Source: Pontibacter actiniarum
Lineage (GTDB): Bacteria > Bacteroidota > Bacteroidia > Cytophagales > Hymenobacteraceae
Length of the DNA: 64,000 bases
Direction: 5' to 3'
Assembly: GCF_003585765.1 (NCBI RefSeq)
Contig: NZ_CP021235.1
Coordinates: 2,418,001 to 2,482,000, forward strand
Shown in pieces: positions 1 through 8,835 of this stretch. Each line of letters begins with the position of its first letter. The stretch's first letter is position 1. The notes beneath the pieces are model-generated. The model saw nothing but the letters and a program-made list of their open reading frames with translations. It was not told the origin of the DNA and searched no databases. The position numbers and the translations under genes were made by a program.

Positions 1-229
1 ATGGCAAGACAAAATGAAGAACAACACCCTACAACCAAACCTATAAGTTAGCTACGCCACAGTACAACTTTATGGCTCAAGAGCGAGAAATGGAGTAATA
101 CTTTTGGAATCTAAACTGCCTTCAAGAAAAGTCAAGAAAAAACTTTAGCCAACAAAGTTCAGCTTTAACCCTTGCTATGCTTCGGGCTTTAGCTGCACGA
201 GTAACGTTATATCCAGTTCGGCTATTGGT

Positions 230-1063
230 TTAGTTGGTTACTTCCTTTTTCATACCCTTTAGTACCTGCCAGTCATACCCTTTTTCCATGCTGAGACTCT
301 TGAAAATGTGGAACCCGTATTCAGCCACAAGTATAATCTGCTTCTTGGAATCCTCTATGCTCATCCTGAGCGAGTATTGCTGGAAGTCCTCTTCAAAGGT
401 AAAGTGATGTTCGAATAACTCTTTTTGGTATGCTGTGAAGTCTGCTCTTTTCTTATTTATCTTAAATGCGGAGTGGACTACTGCATGCCTGACATGGCTT
501 ATAACCTGATACCATTGGGAGATATTATACCTTCTCGGCTGTTCTGACTCGTTGAACCTTTCAGATAGTCGCTTAATAAGCTTAACGATATCAGCGTTGT
601 TTTTGCCACGATATTTTCTGACCTTCTCCTTATAGTCATCCAGAGAAATGCATTTTTGATTTGCAATCTTGCCTGCTTTACAATATTCATCAGGGTTGTT
701 GTACAGGTAAGCTGCGGTGATATCAAACAAAAAAGACTCAAGAACTTCATAGCAGGTAGCCACGCTTCTCATTCCTTCCCTGCTTATCAACGCTTCTACA
801 CTACCTGGTATATCTTTAACCTTTATCACGTCACGCTTACCCGTATGATAGAAAATCTTAAATCCATTATCAGAAGGACCAGTCAGGTCACCAATAGCTA
901 AAGCTGTTCCCATTATACCTTCTTCGGGGTCTTTTCCTTCAAAACGCACTAACAAAGTCTTCTTCTGGTTTTTCAGATGCGTAGCCGTCTGATAGAACAT
1001 GGAGTTGGTCAGAGATATGTTCTCCAAGAATGTATTTAATTCTTGCTGTAATGGGTTATTCAT
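230..1063 (-). CDS. Hypothetical protein, possible HEPN-like domain
   Basis: About 277 residues, no family recognised with certainty. Near residue 200 there is HVRHAVVHSAF, an R-x4-H arrangement resembling the RNxxxH catalytic motif of HEPN ribonucleases but with His in place of Asn; the surrounding region is helical and charged. The frame extends 10 codons further upstream to 1093, but MNNPLQQ at 1063 is the more natural start. It is the leftmost gene of the AT-rich island, and the repeat-rich 1064-1456 gap lies upstream. If HEPN is right it could act as an RNase in defence or a toxin system; no nucleotidyltransferase partner is visible beside it, so the function stays open. Confidence 0.6.
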   Translation of the reverse strand: MNNPLQQELNTFLENISLTNSMFYQTATHLKNQKKTLLVRFEGKDPEEGIMGTALAIGDLTGPSDNGFKIFYHTGKRDVIKVKDIPGSVEALISREGMRSVATCYEVLESFLFDITAAYLYNNPDEYCKAGKIANQKCISLDDYKEKVRKYRGKNNADIVKLIKRLSERFNESEQPRRYNISQWYQVISHVRHAVVHSAFKINKKRADFTAYQKELFEHHFTFEEDFQQYSLRMSIEDSKKQIILVAEYGFHIFKSLSMEKGYDWQVLKGMKKEVTN

Positions 1064-1090
1064 CTGGTTGAGAGAGTATAAATTTAATAA

Positions 1091-1460
1091 CAAGTAGTAG
1101 GTGCAGTAAGTGCTAATTCATGAACCTACTACATGATATCTGCCTCTATTAGCTATAAATGCATGTTGTAGTAAGTAGTAAATGTAGTAGTTAAATTTAT
1201 AGAGATAGGAAAGTATATCTAATAGAAGGTAAATTATAGATTTACATTGTATGGTTTATGAAAATTCACCTACTACACCTACTACTTACTACCAGCCAAC
1301 AATAAACCTCTGTTACTGCCTTTAAACAGCCTTTTCGGTGTAGTAAGCTGAGTCACATTAGCCACTACATGAAACGCCACCCTACTACAATTGTGATAGT
1401 TGGGTGAGATTTCAAAATGCGATTCACCAAATAGAAGTAAATAACGTTACTTCCCACTAC
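1091..1460. repeat. Cluster of CTACTAC/GTAGTAG repeats
   Basis: This 393-base gap between two minus-strand genes carries at least eight copies of CTACTAC, CTACTA or their complement, some back to back (for example about 1164-1190 and 1268-1293). They occur in both orientations in AT-rich DNA. The arrangement resembles iterons or operator arrays bound by a small DNA-binding protein. It may control the downstream 230-1063 gene or be an origin-like site of the element; the sequence does not decide. Confidence 0.5.
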
Positions 1461-2167
1461 TTTTTATAAGGAAACTCGTCAAAGCCCAACACAATCTTAT
1501 TCTTCGTCACATCCATTAGTATAGAGGTATCAGTAAGTTCAATCAAAATATTAAAAGGGGTAAGCTGAACGGCTACATTACCCTCTAAATACTCAAAAAC
1601 ACATACATTTAGATTGTATTTATGATTGCCCTTCAACTGCTCGTATGAGTCGATTGTCCATCTAAGCTGTTGCTCAACCTCTGCTGCTTCCCATTTGTAA
1701 TCGAAAATTAAATCGCTTATAGAGTCAATTTTAGTCAGAGTAACTCTATAGGTATTGTCTCTGGTATCATACTCGTACGTAGTAATATCGAGTGTTTGGC
1801 TGGTAGTTCTGAAGTTAAGGTTATTAAAGATGCTGCCAGCTTCGCAAATCGTGCAGTCCAAGATACTACCATCATCTAAACAATTACAAGCAGAACAGGT
1901 AGGAACACAGCATTTCCAAATCCAAGAATCCTTATCCAACATAGGCTTTTCTTGAAAATCAAAGTTTATCCAGACATACTCATTATCAGTTTTTATCGCA
2001 GGAGCCATATTATCTGGTGTATAGGGGAAGATGTGGAGGTATTTAGCTTCTAACCTTTTACCACCAGAACTACTTAAACCATATCGGTCAATTTCCTGGT
2101 TATAGGTCTTCTTTATCTCTAAGCTGTTGCTTTTGTATAGCACTTCGTTGTTTAATATGTGTTCCAT
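1457..2167 (-). CDS. Hypothetical Cys-rich protein
   Basis: A 236-residue protein I do not recognise. The centre (about residues 85-110) has closely spaced cysteines, CCVPTCSACNC followed by DCTIC, which could hold a zinc ion or form a small knuckle. The rest alternates charged and aromatic residues in beta-rich fashion, ending in a stretch reading NILIELTDTSILMDV. There is no signal peptide or membrane segment, so a cytoplasmic location is likely. It diverges from the ribbon-helix-helix gene at 2265 across about 97 bases, so both may share a control region. Base composition matches the AT-rich island. Confidence 0.55.
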   Translation of the reverse strand: MEHILNNEVLYKSNSLEIKKTYNQEIDRYGLSSSGGKRLEAKYLHIFPYTPDNMAPAIKTDNEYVWINFDFQEKPMLDKDSWIWKCCVPTCSACNCLDDGSILDCTICEAGSIFNNLNFRTTSQTLDITTYEYDTRDNTYRVTLTKIDSISDLIFDYKWEAAEVEQQLRWTIDSYEQLKGNHKYNLNVCVFEYLEGNVAVQLTPFNILIELTDTSILMDVTKNKIVLGFDEFPYKK

Positions 2168-2264
2168 TTTGTGTTTCTGTTTTAAAGTATATATCAGAAT
2201 GGTCTTCTTTGGTAGAGAAGGAGAGAAGTGCCTTTTTCAGATATATAATTAAAAGAACACGACC

Positions 2265-2429
2265 ATGAAGACAGTTACCGTTAAGATTAGTGAAGATGTA
2301 AATCATCAGCTTGATTTGCTTAAAATTATTGCATCGAGGAAGTATAACGCCCGCTTCAGCAAAGGAAAGCTTATAGCCATTTCGCTTAAAACATTGAACA
2401 AACTATTAGCTGAGAAAGATGAACAGTAG
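2265..2429 (+). CDS. Small ribbon-helix-helix-like DNA-binding protein
   Basis: A 54-residue ORF starting MKTVTVKISEDV and ending KLLAEKDEQ. A short N-terminal beta strand (TVTVKIS) followed by two predicted helices is the pattern of Arc/MetJ/CopG proteins, which dimerise and insert the strand in the DNA major groove. Its last 11 bases overlap the start of the next gene at 2419, so the two are probably translationally coupled. By analogy it could be an autoregulating repressor or antitoxin; the divergent 2167 gene and the CTACTAC array are possible targets. Assignment is from pattern only. Confidence 0.55.
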   Translation: MKTVTVKISEDVNHQLDLLKIIASRKYNARFSKGKLIAISLKTLNKLLAEKDEQ

Positions 2430-2817
2430 TGGCTACCAAAATCCTATCATCTTTAACCTGGATAAAGATGCTTATGAGTTAGACGTTCCTGCTCCACTAA
2501 GAGTCTACACTAAGGGTGGGGTTTATGAAGTAATTCCAAGTGGCATAATTGAAGAGAAGACAAACCTCTATCATTGCATCACCAGTGCAGAGGACTACGA
2601 TTACGTTCTGGAGCAGTTTGTGAAAAATCAAATGCACGTCTTCTATTCATCCCTAAAGGTGTTGGTGCTGTACTTCGACCAGGAACTGGCTCTACATGCT
2701 ACCATGCCATTGAGGGTGAATGTTGACAGGCTTCAGGAAAAAGTATCTCGTCATGGCGTAACCTATGAGGTGAACAGAAGAGTTCAGGCTTACCACGACT
2801 GGCTGATGGGAAAGTGA
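2419..2817 (+). CDS. Hypothetical protein coupled to RHH gene
   Basis: 132 residues, not recognised. It begins MNSSGYQNPIIFNL, contains a mixed alpha/beta core and a hydrophobic stretch near VFYSSLKVLVLYFDQEL, and ends with a helix containing YHDWLMGK. The start codon lies inside the preceding ribbon-helix-helix gene, giving an 11-base overlap in another frame. Such an arrangement is common for toxin-antitoxin or regulator-effector pairs, but nothing in the protein itself points to a known toxin fold. It converges on the DUF3987 gene with only 68 bases between stops. Confidence 0.5.
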   Translation: MNSSGYQNPIIFNLDKDAYELDVPAPLRVYTKGGVYEVIPSGIIEEKTNLYHCITSAEDYDYVLEQFVKNQMHVFYSSLKVLVLYFDQELALHATMPLRVNVDRLQEKVSRHGVTYEVNRRVQAYHDWLMGK

Positions 2818-2885
2818 GTTGGAAGTTGGAAGTGGAAGCAAAAAGCCTTACTTCCACTTCCATTCCTCCATACTCTTTCATAGCG

Positions 2886-4238
2886 TTAGCTTGCGAACTT
2901 CTTCAGCCTACTTTTTGCCTCTTGTGTTAACAGGTTTGGAAACATTTTGATGGCTTTGCTTACATCTCTTTCGTGTGCAATCCCTGCTGCTTTTATTGAT
3001 TTGTAGGACTCGCCACTATTGAACAAACCGATTAAGCTGATGGGGTCGACTTTCTTAGAGTTAGCTTTGGCTGGTGTTACCATTTGCTGGTGTGCCATAA
3101 TCGAGGACTGAAGAAAGTATTTAGTAAGCTTTATAGCCCCTTCCACAGCCCTTAGACCTATTGATTTCTTATTATCTTCTCCTGCTGCCCAATACATCAA
3201 CTGTAAAATTAGAGCAAAGCGTAAGCTGTACAGTTCCATCTTGCCCATGATTTCCCTTTCCAAATCATCTCCCCCTGCAGCAACTTGTGAAAAATGCACT
3301 CTCCAAGTTTCATAATGCCTAAAAGCTACAGGGTCGAAACCAAGTGCTGTAGGTTCAGGATTCCCATGTTGATTAATACAAGTTTTCAGGTTCAGTAAGT
3401 TGTCTATAATGTTGTAATATTCTTGTTTTACTGAATTGCTTACACTTTTGTAAGCTACTGCTCCTGTACTTTCAGGGAAGGCATAAAGAAATCTTATGCT
3501 GAACCCACTCTCCATTCCCATGTTTTTCGTAAAAGCTTCCAATTGTTTAGGCTGGGTTGTCCCGAAAATATTCAGGAATGGTGTATATATCTTTTGATGT
3601 CCTCTTGTTTTCGTACTATAGGCATACCAGCTATTTTTCCAGCACTTTAGTAGGTCACCTTTCATATCCCCATTCACATTTCTGATTAAGCTTGCAATTT
3701 CATCTTTGAAGAAAGTGACAGACCTGCGGTTATACATTAATGCATCTCCGAACGCTTGTGGAGTTGTTTTGTCAATCAACGCCTGTTCAAGTTTTGGCTC
3801 CTTGGGTTTAGCAAAGCCCATTTGTTGCCTTTCCCTCGGCTTAAGTGATTTCCAGTAGAGTAGTTCTTGTTCATACTCAGTGTATTTTATGCTATACTCA
3901 GTCTCAAGTTTAACCTGATAATTGCTGATTACCCTTAAACCTTCTTCAGCGATATCTGACTTAGCAGTGCTTGGTGGTCCAACAAGTACACCATATAACG
4001 AGGGGGAAGCATCCATTATACCTACTGCTTTATAGGTGTTTCCGATTGCAGATGAAGCAGCCATAAGTGCAGACAAGCCAGAGTGGTTTTTAGACCATCC
4101 ACGACAGTTCTTATGCTGCTGGATATAATCATTAACAGCCTGGGGGAATACATTGCAAGGAAGAACAATTGATAAGTTCTGTTGGCTAACTGCCGCAGCC
4201 TTGGCAGCAGTAGCTGGTGTTTGATTGTTGTTTGTCAT
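2886..4238 (-). CDS. DUF3987-family P-loop protein of mobile elements
   Basis: 450 residues. Near residue 90 is GPPSTAKSD, a Walker-A-like loop at the position typical of DUF3987 proteins, and later stretches (TTPQAFGDAL, FFKDEIASLIRN, NIFGTTQP, SGFSIRFLYAFPE) match the general layout of that family, which occurs widely on Bacteroidota integrative elements and resembles a primase-helicase ATPase without a clear primase domain. The first 25 residues are low-complexity (Thr, Ala, Gln). It is transcribed with the upstream 243-residue gene after a 107-base gap. Its likely role is replication or mobilisation of the element; the exact activity of the family is not established. Confidence 0.75.
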   Translation of the reverse strand: MTNNNQTPATAAKAAAVSQQNLSIVLPCNVFPQAVNDYIQQHKNCRGWSKNHSGLSALMAASSAIGNTYKAVGIMDASPSLYGVLVGPPSTAKSDIAEEGLRVISNYQVKLETEYSIKYTEYEQELLYWKSLKPRERQQMGFAKPKEPKLEQALIDKTTPQAFGDALMYNRRSVTFFKDEIASLIRNVNGDMKGDLLKCWKNSWYAYSTKTRGHQKIYTPFLNIFGTTQPKQLEAFTKNMGMESGFSIRFLYAFPESTGAVAYKSVSNSVKQEYYNIIDNLLNLKTCINQHGNPEPTALGFDPVAFRHYETWRVHFSQVAAGGDDLEREIMGKMELYSLRFALILQLMYWAAGEDNKKSIGLRAVEGAIKLTKYFLQSSIMAHQQMVTPAKANSKKVDPISLIGLFNSGESYKSIKAAGIAHERDVSKAIKMFPNLLTQEAKSRLKKFAS

Positions 4239-4345
4239 GAATTTTGTTTTTAAAATTTTGATGATGCAAAGTTCATGACTTTTGGCTGCGGCAGAAAGAT
4301 TGAAAAAGTAGCTACTTTTTTAAAGTATTGTTAGTCTGTGTTTTG

Positions 4346-5077
4346 TTAATTGTTTGTTTCAATGGAAGCTTCGCTAAGCTTTTGTTTTAACCGTTCAACA
4401 GTGTGGGGCTTCAGAACACCATCATTCCTTATTTGTGAAAGTTGAGTTGATAATGCTGTGATAGGTTTATAAACGCCTCCCTGTTCAAACATCACATGCT
4501 TTTCAATGAATTTTAGAACATCACTGCTGTTAACATTCTTTATGAACCCTGCACTTTCGAGCAACAGAAACAAAGTGGCAACCTCTTTCTTCTTTAGGTT
4601 GAATTGCAGCTTCAGGTCTATGCTGTTGCTTACCTCTCCTTTCTCTGTTTCAAGTTCGGCAATTATCTCTTCAACATGTGTTTGTGCTTGGTCTATGTAG
4701 CTTTCCTGCAAGTCAGTCATGGTGTTGAAGAAATCAATCTTATCCTGAGGTACAGGATTCTTATTTGTAAGTACTTTGTTCTGTTGCTCTGTTCTTATAA
4801 GCTGGAACTGTCCGTTTAATTGCTCACATCTGTTTCGGAGGTTTACAAGCATGGTCTTAGGGTGGCGCACTTCTTCCAAGTCTGTGTTCAACTCTTCTGT
4901 GAATTGGCTAAGAAGTTTGTTTAGGTAGTCCTCAAACTCTTCTTCTTTTCCTGGACTGTAGTCGTTATAGTATATTTCCGAGACTTCACCATCAAATGCA
5001 CCGTGATTCATTATGTGGACATCCAACTTTGGGAGTTCACTGAAGAAAATGTCTTTGAAAGATTTCTTTTTGGTCAT
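4346..5077 (-). CDS. RteC-like C-terminal domain protein
   Basis: 243 residues. The N-terminal half has acidic, coiled-coil-prone helices; the C-terminal third reads LQFNLKKKEVATLFLLLESAGFI followed by a helix and TALSTQLSQIRNDG, the pattern seen in RteC-like regulators and small Bacteroidota mobile-element proteins whose C-terminal domain is an HTH-like fold. RteC proteins activate excision of Bacteroides conjugative elements. Here the start MTKKKSFKDIFF diverges from the serine recombinase at 5309, and the DUF3987 gene lies downstream on the same strand. A role in control or mobility of the island fits the context but the domain match is loose. Confidence 0.5.
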   Translation of the reverse strand: MTKKKSFKDIFFSELPKLDVHIMNHGAFDGEVSEIYYNDYSPGKEEEFEDYLNKLLSQFTEELNTDLEEVRHPKTMLVNLRNRCEQLNGQFQLIRTEQQNKVLTNKNPVPQDKIDFFNTMTDLQESYIDQAQTHVEEIIAELETEKGEVSNSIDLKLQFNLKKKEVATLFLLLESAGFIKNVNSSDVLKFIEKHVMFEQGGVYKPITALSTQLSQIRNDGVLKPHTVERLKQKLSEASIETNN

Positions 5078-5249
5078 AGATTTTTAAATGAATATAGTTT
5101 ATGCACTGGAAGTAGAACTGATTTACCGCACTTCCTCTTCCACACGCTAATTTACTTTTTAAATCAATTAACCTTTAAAATTGCTCCTGAAAAAAGGTCG
5201 CTCCTAAAACATCGCCAAAACCTGGTATATCCTGAAATTTAGATATAGA

Positions 5250-5287
5250 TTTACTCCTATGATAGCACTTGCTAAATTGGGAGTAAA
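5250..5287. promoter_or_regulatory. Inverted repeat upstream of recombinase
   Basis: TTTACTCC at 5250-5257 and GGAGTAAA at 5280-5287 form a perfect 8-base inverted repeat with a 22-base spacer, 21 bases before the serine recombinase start. It could be an operator for autoregulation or part of a resolution or crossover site. Confidence 0.35.
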
Positions 5288-5308
5288 AGTGGTTTGTAAA
5301 CTAACATT

Positions 5309-5935
5309 ATGAAATCAGTTATCTATACACGGGTAAGTTCGCAAGGACAGGGGCTGTCACGGCAAATTAATGACATAAAAAAAGTAGAAGGCTTTGAGGT
5401 AGTTAAAGTGTTCTCAGAAAAAGTTTCTGGATTCTCTGTTAAGATGGAAGACAGAAAACAGTTGCAGGCTATGCTGAGGTATGTTACCGAGAACCCTGAT
5501 ATCAAGGTTATACAGGTGCATGAAATTAGTCGATTAGGGAGAAATACCTTTGAGACGCTGGCTTTGCTCAAAAAATTTGAAGAGCAGCGAATAATGCTTT
5601 ACATACACAACCTAAACATTACCTTAAATGCGGGCAATCCCAAAGATGATATCTTCAGTAAGCTAATTGTAACTATCGTTTCCGACCTTGCACGTCTGGA
5701 ATCAGAGCAGCTTTCCGCTCGTATCAGAAGCGGTATCCAAGAGCGGAAGCGGCAGGGCTTGCATACAGGCAGGTTGGTCGGCACAATCGAGAGCAAAGAG
5801 AAGTTTCTTGCTAAGCATAAGGACATTCAGAAGTACTTGGTTCAAGGTATGAGTTATTCTGAAATTAAAAGGTTGTGCCGATGCGGTATGAGTACTATTA
5901 GTAAGGTCAAAGAACATCTTGCAGAAAAAGCTTAG
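5309..5935 (+). CDS. Serine recombinase (resolvase/invertase family)
   Basis: 208 residues. The N-terminus, MKSVIYTRVSSQGQGLSRQ, carries the catalytic serine in the YxRVS context; later come the helix motif VHEISRLGRN and the SxLARLESEQLSARIRSGI region leading into the long E helix. The C-terminus is a short helix-turn-helix (GMSYSEIKRLCRCGMSTISKV). Length and layout are those of small resolvases/invertases, not large serine integrases. Such enzymes resolve replicon multimers, invert DNA or move transposons. It probably belongs to the AT-rich element, but a small resolvase would not by itself explain insertion at the tRNA. Confidence 0.88.
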   Translation: MKSVIYTRVSSQGQGLSRQINDIKKVEGFEVVKVFSEKVSGFSVKMEDRKQLQAMLRYVTENPDIKVIQVHEISRLGRNTFETLALLKKFEEQRIMLYIHNLNITLNAGNPKDDIFSKLIVTIVSDLARLESEQLSARIRSGIQERKRQGLHTGRLVGTIESKEKFLAKHKDIQKYLVQGMSYSEIKRLCRCGMSTISKVKEHLAEKA

Positions 5936-6052
5936 TTGCTTTAACGGCTGTTTTCTTACCTGATATATACACAAAATATCCCTTCATGATTGCACCGAAT
6001 ACCTTAGCTGTAAACTTAGAAGCACAGTTCTTTTGGTGCCATCAAGCCTTCT

Positions 6053-6946
6053 TTACTTACTCCCCACAAGATATTTATTGGCAACTTCCAATACTTGGTG
6101 AAGTATGTTCTTCAATACAGGGCTATTGTCATTTTTTCGCCACACCACGAAAAGGTTCATACTATAATGCAGTGGTATAAAACGAACGTTGGGTAGTGCG
6201 CTAAATGAGTAAGAATATGGTAGTATTGTTACGCCAAGCCCTTTTGAAACCAGCCCGAGACTCATTCCACCAAAGTCCGTTTCAATGTAGACCTTAGGGG
6301 TAAACTTATAATCTTCAAAAATCTGTCGGAGGTTCGATGTATAAACAGAGTTCTGAGTCAGGTCTGACAGGATGAATTTTTCGTTCTTTAAATCATTAAA
6401 TCCTGTAAAATTCTGCTCAGTCAGGTGATGGTCTGATGGCACGACAAGCGCAAAAGGTTCTGAGTAAAGGCACTTGGACTGTAAGGCAGGGTTTTCAGCA
6501 GGGTCACGCCTGAATGCCATGTCCATCTTATAGTCAAGTAAAAGCTGCTCAAAGCTGATGTCAGTCGGCTCGACCAACTCCACCTTCAACTCAGGTAGAG
6601 AGAGTGCGATGCTGGAAATTAAATCTGGCATGAAGCTGTAGATTATAGAACCAGGATAACCGATTCTTACAGTGCCGAATGCTCCCTCATGTATTTTTCT
6701 CGCCTGCATGTGGATGCGGTTTATCTCATCCAGCAGGGGTAGCCACTGGTCTCTTAAAAACGCACCTGCTTCAGTCAGTTTCACGCTACGTTTGCTTCTT
6801 TCGAAAAGCTTTACGCCAAGTTCCTCTTCCAATGCTTTAATCTGCCTGCTGAGTGCTGACTGTGTGATATAAATCCTCTCAGCCGTTTTCCAAAAGTGCA
6901 GTTCCTGCGCCAGTGCCAGAAAGTTCTTTATTTGTTGAATTTCCAT
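6053..6946 (-). CDS. LysR-family transcriptional regulator
   Basis: 297 residues from MEIQQIKNFLALAQ, the conserved LysR beginning; an in-frame extension to 7090 is unlikely to be used. The winged helix-turn-helix spans about residues 1-60 (FWKTAERIYITQSALSRQIKALEEELG, here seen in pieces), followed by a linker helix and a periplasmic-binding-like effector domain with typical IGYPGSI and LGVTILP segments. LysR proteins usually control a divergent neighbour, here the small membrane protein at 7033, whose start lies only 87 bases away. The inducer is unknown. Confidence 0.9.
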   Translation of the reverse strand: MEIQQIKNFLALAQELHFWKTAERIYITQSALSRQIKALEEELGVKLFERSKRSVKLTEAGAFLRDQWLPLLDEINRIHMQARKIHEGAFGTVRIGYPGSIIYSFMPDLISSIALSLPELKVELVEPTDISFEQLLLDYKMDMAFRRDPAENPALQSKCLYSEPFALVVPSDHHLTEQNFTGFNDLKNEKFILSDLTQNSVYTSNLRQIFEDYKFTPKVYIETDFGGMSLGLVSKGLGVTILPYSYSFSALPNVRFIPLHYSMNLFVVWRKNDNSPVLKNILHQVLEVANKYLVGSK

Positions 6947-7032
6947 TTGCTCTGATTCCTCTTTCTCATTAATTAAGCAAATATTAGCATTTTTATACCC
7001 AAGTGCACATGCTTTCTTTGCAGCAACAGTAA

Positions 7033-7299
7033 ATGTGTTACGCAATGGTATCAATACATAAGTATACAAGGGAAGCGATAGGTTGGGCAAGCGCAGTGTT
7101 CTCGCTTTCGGCTTTCACTCTGAATAGTATGGGATTCATCAGTGGTCAGTCGGTTGAGTATTTAGGAATGAACATAATCGGCTGTTTTTTGATGATTCTG
7201 TACGCAGTATCCAAGAAGGCACATGCAAGTTGGGTGCTGAACACTATTTTTCTGTTAGTCGCTGTAATTGCATTAGTTCGGGCTTATGTGATAGGGTGA
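7033..7299 (+). CDS. Small membrane protein, CBU_0592-like
   Basis: 88 residues with about three hydrophobic segments (residues 16-35, 42-60 and 66-87). The pattern GWASAVFSLSAFTLNSMG, then YLGMNIIGCFLMILYA and SWVLNTIFLLVAVIAL, resembles the CBU_0592-like domain, a small inner-membrane family of unknown function. The start may be MCYAM or the second Met at 7045. It diverges from the LysR gene and is the natural candidate for its regulation. There is no transport motif, so no activity can be stated. Confidence 0.65.
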   Translation: MCYAMVSIHKYTREAIGWASAVFSLSAFTLNSMGFISGQSVEYLGMNIIGCFLMILYAVSKKAHASWVLNTIFLLVAVIALVRAYVIG

Positions 7300-7393
7300 T
7301 TATTCAAGCACACTGCTTCATGTCTGACAGTTACATAATGGGTGGAAGATGTAAACTCAGGTGCTATTAATACGAACTACAATCATAAAAATC

Positions 7394-7921
7394 ATGGAAA
7401 ATATAAGCATAAGAAAGGTAACCCTTAAGGATATCGACCAATTGCAAAAGATTGGCAGGCAAACTTTCTATGAAACTTTTTCGGCAGGGAATACAGAGGA
7501 AAACATGAAAAAGTATCTGGAAGAAGGATTTTCAACAGAAAAGGTAACTGCTGAACTCAATAACGAAAACTCAGAGTTCTACTTTGCATCAATTGATGAT
7601 TTTGTAATCGGATATCTGAAAATAAACTTTGGACTGTCTCAAACTGAGTTGAAAGATGACAAAGCCCTTGAGATAGAGCGAATCTATGTGTTAAGTGAAT
7701 ATCATGGAAAACGTATTGGGCAATTGCTTTATGAAAAGGCAATGCAGATTGCTAAACAGTCAAATGCCGACTATATCTGGTTAGGTGTGTGGGAAGAAAA
7801 TCCAAGAGCAATTAGCTTTTACAAGAAGAATGGCTTTGTGGAGTTTGATAAGCACATCTTCAAATTAGGAGATGATGAGCAGACAGATATAATGATGAAG
7901 CTTCAGTTGAATGACAGATAA
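7394..7921 (+). CDS. GNAT-family N-acetyltransferase
   Basis: 175 residues starting MENISIRKVTLKDI; an upstream in-frame Met at 7361 adds eleven unlikely residues. The acetyl-CoA binding motif A is visible as IERIYVLSEYHGKRIGQLL, and motif B as YIWLGVWEENPRAISFYKKNGF. These are hallmarks of GNAT enzymes, which move an acetyl group from acetyl-CoA to an amine on a small molecule or protein. The form with KDIDQLQKIGRQTFYETF is common in Bacteroidota. The substrate cannot be read from sequence. It stands alone after the small membrane gene. Confidence 0.88.
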   Translation: MENISIRKVTLKDIDQLQKIGRQTFYETFSAGNTEENMKKYLEEGFSTEKVTAELNNENSEFYFASIDDFVIGYLKINFGLSQTELKDDKALEIERIYVLSEYHGKRIGQLLYEKAMQIAKQSNADYIWLGVWEENPRAISFYKKNGFVEFDKHIFKLGDDEQTDIMMKLQLNDR

Positions 7922-7980
7922 AAGAGAAAAAAGCCAGCTTTCTTAAACGATTAATATTAAACACAGGAATATGGTACTTC

Positions 7981-8181
7981 CTCATCGATGGATATGCAGC
8001 GAATTTTGTAAAGTGGAGACCAGTTTATCCAGCGACCCCATCAAAATAACGGACACCCGTTGTTGCAGCAGAGCTATATGAACTGTAGCTGTAGTTTTCG
8101 GGAACGGGAACTGCTACCAAATTTGCAGGTTACATGGAGGGAGCGTTTAATTATGCAATCAAGGTGGCTGAAAAGTTTTAA
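7981..8181 (+). pseudogene. Possible decayed coding remnant
   Basis: One frame through 7981-8181 reads protein-like text (DGYAANFVKWRPVYP, then GTGTATKFAGYMEGAFNYA and KVAEKF before a TAA), but it is interrupted by TAA and two TAG codons. The tail resembles the end of some flavin-dependent oxidoreductases, though too little remains to name it. There is no start codon in a sensible place. The rest of the 7922-8252 gap shows nothing else. Confidence 0.3.
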
Positions 8182-8252
8182 GCAGAAATTAGGTAGTAGA
8201 GCCGATTTGTAGCTACCATGTAAACAATACATAACAACAGAATTCAGGATTT

Positions 8253-8293
8253 AAAACAAAAAGTCTGCTTCCGAAAAGCAGACTTTTTGTTTT
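8253..8293. terminator. Bidirectional rho-independent terminator
   Basis: An 18-base perfect stem (8253-8270 with 8276-8293) with a five-base loop, rich in A on the left and T on the right, so it can work on both strands. It sits just past the end of the minus-strand gene at 8301. Confidence 0.8.
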
Positions 8294-8300
8294 ATAGGTA

Positions 8301-8630
8301 TTAGTCATATAGCACCGCAGCAATCTTTTCTTTTCTGCGTCCTTTCATCCAGGTTTTAAATCCGCTGAGCGAGTTTCCTAAGCCCAAGCTTATGCTCGTG
8401 CCTAATGGAGTATCAAGTTGCTCCTGGCTTTTGATTTCGTCTATTAACCAAGCTTCTGTAATGACATCAGCTTTGTGAAGAAGGTGGTATTCGGTATATG
8501 AAATTAGTCCGAAACCCTGTTCATGACACTCGTTCAAGTACAACCTGAATAGCCTATCAAATTCTAAATCATTAGATGCATTATCTACTTGTTGTAGTTC
8601 TTCAAAATTATCTTCGTATTTACTTTTCAT
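8301..8630 (-). CDS. Hypothetical small acidic protein
   Basis: 109 residues, not recognised. The sequence is helical and charged, starting MKSKYEDNFEELQQ and ending KGRRKEKIAAVLYD, with no signal peptide, membrane segment or metal motif. It is followed at once by a strong hairpin terminator, which supports a real transcript. It is the last gene of the AT-rich island before the tRNA-Arg. Function unknown. Confidence 0.5.
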   Translation of the reverse strand: MKSKYEDNFEELQQVDNASNDLEFDRLFRLYLNECHEQGFGLISYTEYHLLHKADVITEAWLIDEIKSQEQLDTPLGTSISLGLGNSLSGFKTWMKGRRKEKIAAVLYD

Positions 8631-8835
8631 GATTTATAAAGTTTAAGTACAAGCATTATAAACCAGAAAAGCGTTTTGTTTTAAATCAGCAGCATCTTTT
8701 TATCACAGCGGATATATTAGAACCCATGGTTGTAGATTGAATTGATGAATAATCATTATCTTTATACAAGACACTATACCTTCTAAATAGAATATTTCTA
8801 AGTATGAGGAAGGAAACACTATACAACAACACACA

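Noticed and set aside
1091..1460. CRISPR array
   Set aside because: Repeats are only seven bases and irregularly spaced in both orientations, and no cas genes are present.
5986..6180. 64-residue frame at the end of the LysR gene
   Set aside because: Mostly antisense to lysR 3' end without a family or start signal.
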